This document shows, in pieces, positions 1 through 5,042 of a DNA stretch of 5,042 nucleotides (its first letter is position 1; each line of letters starts with the position of its first letter). The position numbers and the translations under genes were made by a program. Under the pieces are notes generated by a model. The model made no database searches. It saw only the letters and a program-made list of their open reading frames with translations, and had not been told where the DNA came from. The DNA is taken from assembly GCA_007128275.1 (NCBI GenBank), contig SKXR01000027.1, positions 1 through 5,042 of the forward strand, given 5' to 3'. The stretch comes from Kiritimatiellia bacterium. Lineage in GTDB: Bacteria; Verrucomicrobiota; Kiritimatiellia; SLAD01.

Positions 1-2519
1 CGGTGGTCTCGCGCGTTGACTTGCGCAATGCTCCATTGACTATAAGTGGCGCACGAGCAGTGCTTGAGCATTCACTGATCAGCCGCAATGCCGGAACTTT
101 GGTCGCGGTGTCTGGAACCAATACGACGATTCGAAACAACACAATCGTTGGGGGCGTGGTAGCCATTGAGCAGACCGGCCCAGACTCCTCCATGAATTTG
201 CGGAATAACATCTTAATTGCAAATGGTAACCACGGAGCAAACGCAACAGTCATTCGCCGCGTGGCCGGCACTTTGCAATCCGATTATATTTTATTGCTCG
301 GTCGAAACGGCGCATGGATCGGCAATGCCGATGACGGCTTGTGGGAGAAACTGGTCTACTGGCAGCAGCGATCGGGCCAGGATATGAACAGCATTTCGGC
401 CGAACCGCTATTTGCCGATGAAGCAGGGCGAGATTTCCATCTTCGATCGACGGTGGGCCGGTATGACCCTGCGCTCGATGCCTTTGTGACCGATGCCGTC
501 CATTCTCCGGCCATTGATGCGGGCGATCCCGCCAGCAGCATCGCGAATGAACCGTCGCCCAACGGGGGCAGGATCAACCTCGGAGCATATGGAAGTACTG
601 CGGAAGCAAGCATGAGCCTGACGGATCCGTGGCTGCAGGCGATCAGCCTCAATGATGGGGGCGCGGTGCGCAATACCGTGGTGCTGCGTTGGCTCGCGGG
701 CGGATTGGGCGTTGCGACCAATACGGTTACCTTGCAGTATTCCTCCAATGGCGGTGATTCGTGGGTTCCTATTGTGAGCGGACTGGACGCGACGGAGGGT
801 TCCTATGCATGGGATACCACGCTCTTTGATTCCAGTTTTGATGCGGAATGGCGCGTGGTATTGGATGCGGATCCGGATGTAAATGATGCCGTGGATAATC
901 CCTTCTCGGTCCGCAATGATCCGCAGGATTTCTTCGTCAATAACGGCACGTTCGATATCTATACGACCGCTGCGGGAATTGCCACAAATACGGGGCTTAC
1001 GCCTGCGGAGCCGAAACTTTCTATCCAAGCCATTCTGGATGCGTATGACACGGTCGGTGGCGACGTGATCTATGTGGATACCGGATTGTACACGGTGGGC
1101 GACACCCGGATCATCTGGTCGCGGGGCGGGGATGCGGTGCATGGTCCCCTCACGATTCAGGGCAGCACCAACCTCGTCGCGGGCGGAACCATCCTCCGAC
1201 GAAATAATATCAGCTCGGGACAGGGCTTTAATGTGAATGCCTCCTTTGTCACACTTCGGGATCTGGCTGTGCACACGGCGCAGCGAGGCATCTACCTGAA
1301 TACCAATAAGCATATTGTGGCAGAGCGGATTTTCAGTTACAGCAATACCGTGGGTGTGTTTGCGTCGAACGTGGAAAATCTAACCTTGCGGAATATGAGG
1401 ATCTGGGAAAACAGGGCTGGTGGGGTGGAATTGGTCAATGTACGCACCGCGCTGGTGGAGAATGTGACGTTTGTCGGCAATTCCAACTTTGCGTATCGGG
1501 CACAGAATCCGATACTGAATAACAAGCTTCAAAATAGCATCTTTACGATTACGGAAACCAATGGGGTGGCGTTAACAGGGAATGCCATTACAGCGGGTGA
1601 AACCTTTATCGATTACAACATCTACCATCTTGTAGGCGATGATTCGTCGATCTTCGACGCCAACACCGATCTGCGGCTTTGGCAATTGAATGAAGGGCAT
1701 GATTTCCGAAGCGCCTTGACGAATCCGCGGTTGCACAGCGCATCGAGCGGGAACTTCCATCTCCAGAGCGAATTCGGACGATACAATCCCGATACCGGCA
1801 CGTTCGTGACGGACGCCGAAACTTCGTGGGCGGTCGGTCGAGGCAATCCCGATTCGAACTTCGAGAACCAGCCGGAACCGACGGCGGGCCGCATTAACCT
1901 CGGTGCCTTCGGCAATACCGAGTTTGCCAGTATGGGATCGACCGATGCGACTACGTCTACTCGGACCCTGAACGATGAATTCACCATCGACACGGTGGCC
2001 CAGCAACTCCAGCCGCTCGTATGGGCGGTGAATCATGTGCCGGACGACTTGCTATTTGCCGTGCAGTTCTCTCCGGACGGAGGGACAAGCTGGTTCACCA
2101 TTCAGACCAACGTCAATGCCTACCAGGAATATGTGATTTGGACCTCTTCCCCCGAGTGGAATGCCTACAATGCACGGTGGCGGGTCATCGGCGAGAAGGA
2201 TTCCGTCGTCTATTCGGCTACAAACTCCGAGCCGTTCAATGTGCTCTACGGTGATCAATTCGAAGGCATTGTGGAACAGCTTTTCCGATCCGACCGACAT
2301 ACCATCCGGTGGCGTGGCGCTTGGGCAGAAGATTATCGCGTCGAATACACGGAAGACGGGTTTGACTGGCAGACCGCGCCGGAAGGACCGGGCGACGATC
2401 AAAAGGCGGACTTCACCTCCGATCGCGGCGGAAACCTCTTCTACGAGGATATCGAGTCCACCAATACCCGGTTCCGCTCGTATCGGGTGTTCTGGGACCC
2501 GTCGTTCCCGCAGGAGTAG
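1..2519 (+). CDS. Giant secreted right-handed beta-helix repeat protein, 3' portion (5'-truncated by window edge)
   Basis: The reading frame is open from the left edge, so the true start lies upstream and the GTG at position 3 is probably internal. Residues are counted from that GTG. The 838 visible residues show Asn-rich beta-helix rungs (for example IRNNTIVGG, LRNNILIAN, VENVTFVGN). An FHL...GRYDP/NP...GRINLGA tail follows (residues 145-200 and 585-640), then an Ig-like linker with a GGDSW or GGTSW turn (near 254 and 697). The second module begins near residue 309 with DFFVNN, and its entry segment contains NTGLTPAEPK and GGDVIYVDTG. Residues 752-838 form a separate C-terminal domain ending in RSYRVFWD. 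Such proteins are usually secreted or surface-attached, and some beta-helix proteins bind or cleave polysaccharides. No catalytic residues can be assigned here. No C-terminal membrane anchor or sorting signal is visible. The stop is TAG at 2517, and the VanZ-like gene follows after 5 bases. The fold is confident; the function is unknown. Confidence 0.85.
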   Translation, partial: VVSRVDLRNAPLTISGARAVLEHSLISRNAGTLVAVSGTNTTIRNNTIVGGVVAIEQTGPDSSMNLRNNILIANGNHGANATVIRRVAGTLQSDYILLLGRNGAWIGNADDGLWEKLVYWQQRSGQDMNSISAEPLFADEAGRDFHLRSTVGRYDPALDAFVTDAVHSPAIDAGDPASSIANEPSPNGGRINLGAYGSTAEASMSLTDPWLQAISLNDGGAVRNTVVLRWLAGGLGVATNTVTLQYSSNGGDSWVPIVSGLDATEGSYAWDTTLFDSSFDAEWRVVLDADPDVNDAVDNPFSVRNDPQDFFVNNGTFDIYTTAAGIATNTGLTPAEPKLSIQAILDAYDTVGGDVIYVDTGLYTVGDTRIIWSRGGDAVHGPLTIQGSTNLVAGGTILRRNNISSGQGFNVNASFVTLRDLAVHTAQRGIYLNTNKHIVAERIFSYSNTVGVFASNVENLTLRNMRIWENRAGGVELVNVRTALVENVTFVGNSNFAYRAQNPILNNKLQNSIFTITETNGVALTGNAITAGETFIDYNIYHLVGDDSSIFDANTDLRLWQLNEGHDFRSALTNPRLHSASSGNFHLQSEFGRYNPDTGTFVTDAETSWAVGRGNPDSNFENQPEPTAGRINLGAFGNTEFASMGSTDATTSTRTLNDEFTIDTVAQQLQPLVWAVNHVPDDLLFAVQFSPDGGTSWFTIQTNVNAYQEYVIWTSSPEWNAYNARWRVIGEKDSVVYSATNSEPFNVLYGDQFEGIVEQLFRSDRHTIRWRGAWAEDYRVEYTEDGFDWQTAPEGPGDDQKADFTSDRGGNLFYEDIESTNTRFRSYRVFWDPSFPQE
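3..926 (+). repeat. Module 1 (partial) of the beta-helix protein tandem repeat
   Basis: This is the downstream two thirds of a protein-level repeat unit: the end of a beta-helix, then the FHL to GRINLGAYG tail (nt 435-584), then an Ig-like linker with SSNGGDSW at nt 741-764, closing with NPFSVRND. Compared with module 2, about 400 bases of entry segment are missing and lie left of the window. The paired landmarks FHL and GRINLGA are both offset by exactly 1320 bases from their copies in module 2. The DNA of the two copies has diverged clearly, so this is an old duplication, not a recent one. Confidence 0.75.
927..2255 (+). repeat. Module 2 (complete) of the beta-helix protein tandem repeat
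   Basis: This full unit of about 443 residues has four parts. They are an entry segment (DFFVNN to VDTGLY), a beta-helix body (roughly nt 1140-1690), the FHL to GRINLGAFG tail (nt 1755-1904), and an Ig-like linker with FSPDGGTSW (nt 2067-2093) ending at EPFNVLYGD. It aligns with module 1 through all shared landmarks, with about 3 extra residues between GRINLGA and the GG(D/T)SW turn. The AIDAGDP motif of module 1 reads AVGRGNP here, so this last unit looks less constrained. The unit boundaries are my estimate. Confidence 0.75.
2512..2516 (+). promoter_or_regulatory. Ribosome binding site for the VanZ-like gene
   Basis: AGGAG lies in the last codons of the beta-helix gene, 8 bases before the GTG at 2525. 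It supports that GTG as the start and suggests that translation of the two genes is linked, because ribosomes ending at TAG 2517-2519 stop next to this site. Confidence 0.7.
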
Positions 2520-2524
2520 ACGGC

Positions 2525-3457
2525 GTGTCCGCCTCGGTTTCGAGTCGCGTTCCATCGGTTGTTGTCCTGTGCGTGATTCTGTTGGCTCTGGTAGGGCCGG
2601 TCGAGACTCTGCCGCGGGATCGCCTCTACGAGGCGTGGTGGCGTTTCCTGCACTTCCCAGCGCTGGCGCTGGGAACGATACTACTTGCAAAAATCCTGCC
2701 CTTTGCGGCGGTCGCCGCTGCACCGAAGGCGGTCGGCATCGCGTTGTTGGCCGTCCCTCTCATGGAGGCGCTACAGTTCTTTACGGGGCGCACACCCGCA
2801 TGGGGTGACATCCTGATGGGGTGGGCCGGGGTGATGGCGGGGGGCGCCTGTCTGATCGTCGTGTTCCGCAAAGAACGACGAGTAAGGATGACCGGGGTGG
2901 CCATGGTGCTTGTGCTGACTCTCTTGGCTGTCCTGCCTGCCGTAAGCGTGGTGGTGGACCGGCGTATGGCGGAACGCGCGTATCCCTTGCTGGCCAGTTT
3001 CAGAACGCCCATGGAAGTCGGGCGCTGGGTTGCCACGTCTGCTACGGTGCAGCGATCACGAGAGTATGCCGCCTATGGTGAATATGCATTGGCCGTCACC
3101 CTGCACGATCAGGCGGACTATCCCGGCGTATTCATGACGGATTTTCATGCTGACTGGTCTGACATGCAGGCATTGCACGTAGACATCCATTTGACGGGTG
3201 ACAACGAGTTGAACGGCTGGATTCGCGTAGACGACAAGGTGGAGCCTGAATATGCGGATCGTTTTCAAGAATCCGTGCGGTTACGTCCGGGCCACAATAC
3301 GATCCGCCTGGACCTTACCGAGTCGTTCATGACGCCGCGTGGACGCCCTTTGCGGAAGGAATCGATCCATACATGGGGCGTCTTTCTTGATCGTGCCGGT
3401 ACCGGTCGGGTGTTCCATCTGGATGCCGCGTACCTGTCCGGTGCCGCAGAACAGTAG
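2525..3457 (+). CDS. VanZ-like integral membrane protein with extracytoplasmic beta-rich (galactose-binding-like) C-terminal domain
   Basis: This is a 310-residue protein with a GTG start supported by AGGAG 8 bases upstream. Five hydrophobic segments lie near residues 9-25, 42-62, 66-85, 95-114 and 122-144. Residues 43-100 carry the VanZ-like pattern: H43 followed by FP, E81 and Q84 in MEALQFF, R89, and D95 in WGDILMGWAGV. The basic stretch RKERRVR (115-121) between helices 4 and 5 should be cytoplasmic, which puts the N-terminus inside and the C-terminus outside. Residues 160-305 are soluble and beta-rich, with LHVDIHLTG, LNGWIRVDD, HNTIRLDL and VFHLDAAYL, resembling galactose-binding or CIA30-like jelly-roll domains. 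VanZ was named from a teicoplanin resistance gene, but most relatives have no known role, so resistance should not be assumed. The gene is probably co-transcribed with the beta-helix gene. The VanZ call is firm; the C-terminal domain type is an inference. Confidence 0.8.
   Translation: MSASVSSRVPSVVVLCVILLALVGPVETLPRDRLYEAWWRFLHFPALALGTILLAKILPFAAVAAAPKAVGIALLAVPLMEALQFFTGRTPAWGDILMGWAGVMAGGACLIVVFRKERRVRMTGVAMVLVLTLLAVLPAVSVVVDRRMAERAYPLLASFRTPMEVGRWVATSATVQRSREYAAYGEYALAVTLHDQADYPGVFMTDFHADWSDMQALHVDIHLTGDNELNGWIRVDDKVEPEYADRFQESVRLRPGHNTIRLDLTESFMTPRGRPLRKESIHTWGVFLDRAGTGRVFHLDAAYLSGAAEQ
2654..2675. repeat. Perfect 9-bp inverted repeat with 4-base loop inside the VanZ-like gene
   Basis: The arms are TTCCCAGCG (2654-2662) and CGCTGGGAA (2667-2675), with loop CTGG. 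The hexamer CGCTGG also occurs twice in direct tandem (2661-2672). The element encodes part of HFPALALGT, which includes the conserved start of the VanZ motif, so the protein sequence accounts for some of the symmetry. It is not followed by a T tract and should not act as a terminator. Confidence 0.6.
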
Positions 3458-3459
3458 AC

Positions 3460-3488
3460 TTGACCCTGTGATGCGCTTTTTCTACGCT
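3460..3488 (+). promoter_or_regulatory. Candidate sigma70-type promoter for purA-uppS
   Basis: TTGACC (3460-3465) matches the -35 consensus at five of six bases. After a 17-base spacer, TACGCT (3483-3488) keeps the T, A and final T of the -10 consensus. Transcription would start near 3495, leaving a leader of about 80 bases before the purA ATG. It sits just after the VanZ-like stop codon, where a housekeeping promoter would be expected. The -10 match is weak and promoter rules in this lineage are uncertain. Confidence 0.35.
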
Positions 3489-3493
3489 CAGGG
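3464..3493 (+). other. Imperfect stem-loop after the VanZ-like gene
   Basis: CCCTG (3464-3468) can pair with CAGGG (3489-3493), and GCG (3473-3475) with CGC (3485-3487), around a T-rich loop. An asymmetric internal gap makes it weak. It overlaps the candidate promoter and may be a chance structure or part of the 3' end of the upstream transcript. Confidence 0.25.
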
Positions 3494-3508
3494 CTCAATT
3501 TCATGCTG

Positions 3509-3540
3509 ATGGCCCTCGAGCCTTTGAGGGCCGTTCTTCT
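3509..3540 (+). terminator. Probable intrinsic terminator between the VanZ-like gene and purA
   Basis: A perfect 7-bp GC-rich stem, GGCCCTC (3511-3517) and GAGGGCC (3526-3532), can be extended by A-T and T-G pairs outside and G-T and A-T pairs inside to 11 pairs around a GCCT loop. TTCTTCT follows at 3534-3540. The T tract is interrupted, so efficiency is uncertain. It would end the beta-helix/VanZ transcript. If the candidate promoter at 3460 is real, the hairpin also lies in the purA leader and could act as a partial barrier or attenuator. Confidence 0.55.
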
Positions 3541-3574
3541 AATGGGCGCGGGCCCGGAAATACAGGTACGGTTT

Positions 3575-4870
3575 ATGGCGAATACCATTCTCATTGGGGC
3601 CCAGTGGGGCGACGAAGGAAAAGGAAAGATCATCGACGTAATCACCACCGAACATCAATGGGTGGTTCGATATCAAGGCGGAAATAATGCGGGCCATACG
3701 GTGGAAATCGGCGATCAACGCTATGTCCTTCATCTCTTGCCGTCCGGAATCCTCCGCGAGGGGTGTTCCTGTGTGATCGGTAATGGGGTGGTGGTGGATC
3801 CCGCCGCACTGAAGAAGGAAATTGACGAGGTGGAGGCTCAGGGGATTTCGACGAAAGACCGTCTTTTTGTCAGTGACCGCGCGCATGTGATCATGCCGTA
3901 TCATCGCCTGATTGACGAATATCGAGAGGGACGCGCCGCGATCAAGGACAAGATCGGTACCACCAAGCGCGGGATCGGCCCGACCTACGCCGATAAGGCC
4001 GCCCGGGTCGGGCTTCGCATGGGCGACCTGATTGACGCCTCTTTCCCGAATCAGTTACGCAAACGCATCCATGAAAACAATCGCATACTCGAAGCGCTCA
4101 ACGCACCGACGCTCGATGCGGAGGAAGTCCTCGAGCAGTATCAGGCGTGGGCGACTTCTCTGCAGCCGTATATCGTCGATACCGTGACGTTATTGAATGA
4201 AGCCGACCGCAAGGGGGAATCCATACTCTTTGAGGGCGCACAAGGGGTCATGCTGGATATTGACTTTGGAACCTACCCGTTTGTGACGTCTTCCAATGCC
4301 ACGGCGGGAGGCGCCTGTACGGGCTCCGGGGTTCCGCCTCATCGTATTGAGCGCGTGATCGGGGTTGTGAAGGCGTATACGACGCGCGTAGGGGAAGGCC
4401 CGTTTCCCACGGAACTGCACGACGCGACGGGCATGGAATTGGCCAAAGTGGGGAATGAATTCGGTTCAACCACGGGGCGACCCCGTCGTTGCGGATGGTT
4501 CGATGCCGTCGTGGCCCGCTATTCGGCCGTGGTGAACGGCATTGATTTCTGGGCGCTGACAAAGATGGATGTGCTTGATAATCAGCCGGTTATACGCATC
4601 GCCGTGGCCTATGAATGCGCCGGTCGTACCTATCGAGATATGCCTGCCAGTGTGGGAGTATTGGAGGCGTGCCGTCCGGTGTACGAGGAAATGCCGGGCT
4701 GGATGACGCCCACCACGCATATCCAGCGATTCGAGGATTTGCCGGAGCCTGCGCGGGCGTATCTGACGCGGTTGGAAGAAATCACAGGTGTCCGCGTGGG
4801 CATCGTTTCCGTCGGGCCGCAGCGCGACAGCACCTTTATCATCGAGGACGTCTACGCGACACGTTCATGA
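3575..4870 (+). CDS. purA: Adenylosuccinate synthetase
   Basis: This enzyme joins IMP and aspartate using GTP to form adenylosuccinate, the first committed step from IMP to AMP, in the cytoplasm. The 431-residue length is normal for the bacterial family. The motifs are intact: WGDEGKGK (11-18, P-loop region with catalytic D14), NNAGHT (37-42, with catalytic H41), IGTTKRGIGPTY (127-138), FEGAQG (219-224), TYPFVTSSN (233-241), GEGPFPTE (273-280), TTGRPRRCGWFD (299-310), TKMDVLD (329-335, guanine recognition) and SVGPQRD (412-418). The ATG at 3575 is chosen because MANTILIGAQWGDEG matches the usual N-terminus and AGGT lies 7 bases upstream. An in-frame ATG at 3503 would add 24 unconserved residues across the hairpin region and is unlikely. 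The stop overlaps the uppS start (ATGA), which indicates one operon. Confidence 0.98.
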   Translation: MANTILIGAQWGDEGKGKIIDVITTEHQWVVRYQGGNNAGHTVEIGDQRYVLHLLPSGILREGCSCVIGNGVVVDPAALKKEIDEVEAQGISTKDRLFVSDRAHVIMPYHRLIDEYREGRAAIKDKIGTTKRGIGPTYADKAARVGLRMGDLIDASFPNQLRKRIHENNRILEALNAPTLDAEEVLEQYQAWATSLQPYIVDTVTLLNEADRKGESILFEGAQGVMLDIDFGTYPFVTSSNATAGGACTGSGVPPHRIERVIGVVKAYTTRVGEGPFPTELHDATGMELAKVGNEFGSTTGRPRRCGWFDAVVARYSAVVNGIDFWALTKMDVLDNQPVIRIAVAYECAGRTYRDMPASVGVLEACRPVYEEMPGWMTPTTHIQRFEDLPEPARAYLTRLEEITGVRVGIVSVGPQRDSTFIIEDVYATRS

Positions 4871-5042
4871 GCAACGATGAATCCAAAGTGCCGCGTCATG
4901 TGGCTATCATCATGGATGGCAACGGCCGCTGGGCAAAGAAGAAGGGATTACCCCGGATCAAGGGGCATGAAGCCGGGGCGGATTCCGTGCGCGCGGTGGT
5001 CCGGGCCTGTAAACAAGCGGGCGTGGAATATCTTACGCTCTA
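4867..5042 (+). CDS. uppS: Isoprenyl transferase (undecaprenyl diphosphate synthase family), 5' part, truncated by window edge
   Basis: The first 58 residues of a cis-prenyltransferase are visible. The enzyme extends farnesyl diphosphate with isopentenyl diphosphate units to make the C55 lipid carrier used for peptidoglycan and other surface glycans. The family hallmark HVAIIMDGNGRWA occupies residues 11-23, with D17 matching the catalytic Mg-binding aspartate. R30 and H34 in GLPRIKGHEAG match the diphosphate-binding residues. The family is usually about 230-260 residues, so roughly three quarters lies beyond the window. The start ATG shares ATGA with the purA stop. The nearest purine-rich stretch (GAGGA, 4844-4848) is about 18 bases away, too far for a normal ribosome site, so reinitiation after purA is likely. 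In many bacteria uppS precedes cdsA, dxr and rseP; whether they follow here cannot be seen. Confidence 0.95.
   Translation, partial: MSNDESKVPRHVAIIMDGNGRWAKKKGLPRIKGHEAGADSVRAVVRACKQAGVEYLTL

Noticed and set aside
408..1313. 301-codon open frame on the - strand opposite the beta-helix gene
   Set aside because: Its product is rich in Arg and Ile with no recognisable domain, and it lies fully antisense to a well-supported repeat protein. The open frame is a by-product of the coding bias on the other strand.
1..2519. Beta-helix protein as a pectate lyase, alginate epimerase or phage tailspike
   Set aside because: The fold is shared, but no catalytic motif of those families could be identified, and there are no phage genes nearby.
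2052..2723. 223-codon open frame on the - strand
   Set aside because: It spans the end of the beta-helix gene, the gene junction and the start of the VanZ-like gene in antisense. It is Pro/Arg-rich, low in complexity and without motifs.
2161..2808. 215-codon + strand open frame crossing the junction of the first two genes
   Set aside because: It overlaps two supported genes in another frame. The product is Arg/Ser/Gly-rich with no domain, typical of a shadow frame in GC-rich DNA.
2525..3457. Reading the VanZ-like gene as a glycopeptide resistance gene
   Set aside because: No vanH, vanA, vanX or regulator genes are present, and most VanZ-like proteins have no link to resistance.
3503..3574. 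In-frame 24-codon N-terminal extension of purA starting at ATG 3503
   Set aside because: The extra residues are not part of the family, the stretch contains the terminator-like hairpin, and the ATG at 3575 gives the standard N-terminus with a plausible ribosome site.
3978..4013. 8-bp inverted repeat GCCCGACC / GGTCGGGC inside purA
   Set aside because: The 20-base loop and location in the conserved IGPTYADKAARVGL coding stretch make chance pairing of GC-rich codons the likely cause.

Overview
The window is about 5 kb of gene-dense, moderately GC-rich bacterial DNA with all supported genes on the + strand. The best guess for the source is the PVC group (Kiritimatiellota, Verrucomicrobia, Lentisphaerae or a planctomycete-like lineage), probably environmental. 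This rests on the architecture of the first gene: a very large secreted protein of repeated parallel beta-helix modules joined by Ig-like linkers, a design I associate with those phyla. There is no rRNA or other decisive marker, so the taxonomy is an inference of modest confidence.

Region 1 (1-2519) is the 3' end of a giant beta-helix repeat protein whose beginning lies upstream of the window. One full module of about 440 residues and the last two thirds of the preceding module can be seen, followed by a short C-terminal domain. Region 2 (2525-3457) starts 5 bases after that stop codon and encodes a five-helix VanZ-like membrane protein with a C-terminal beta-rich domain that should face outward. 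The two genes are probably co-transcribed and may both act at the cell surface, but no specific pathway can be assigned.

Region 3 (3458-3574) is the only real intergenic gap, 117 bases. It holds a candidate sigma70-type promoter and a strong hairpin followed by a T-rich tract, which probably ends the upstream unit and may also shape expression of the next gene.

Region 4 (3575-5042) is a housekeeping unit. It contains a complete, motif-perfect adenylosuccinate synthetase (purA), whose stop codon overlaps the start codon of a partial isoprenyl transferase (uppS) that runs off the right edge. This joins AMP synthesis to production of the lipid carrier for cell-wall building in one translationally coupled unit.

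No RNA genes, CRISPR arrays, insertion sequences or attachment sites were seen. I did not find a clearly new system. The most notable items are the module architecture, the VanZ fusion, a perfect palindrome inside the VanZ gene, and the purA-uppS overlap.
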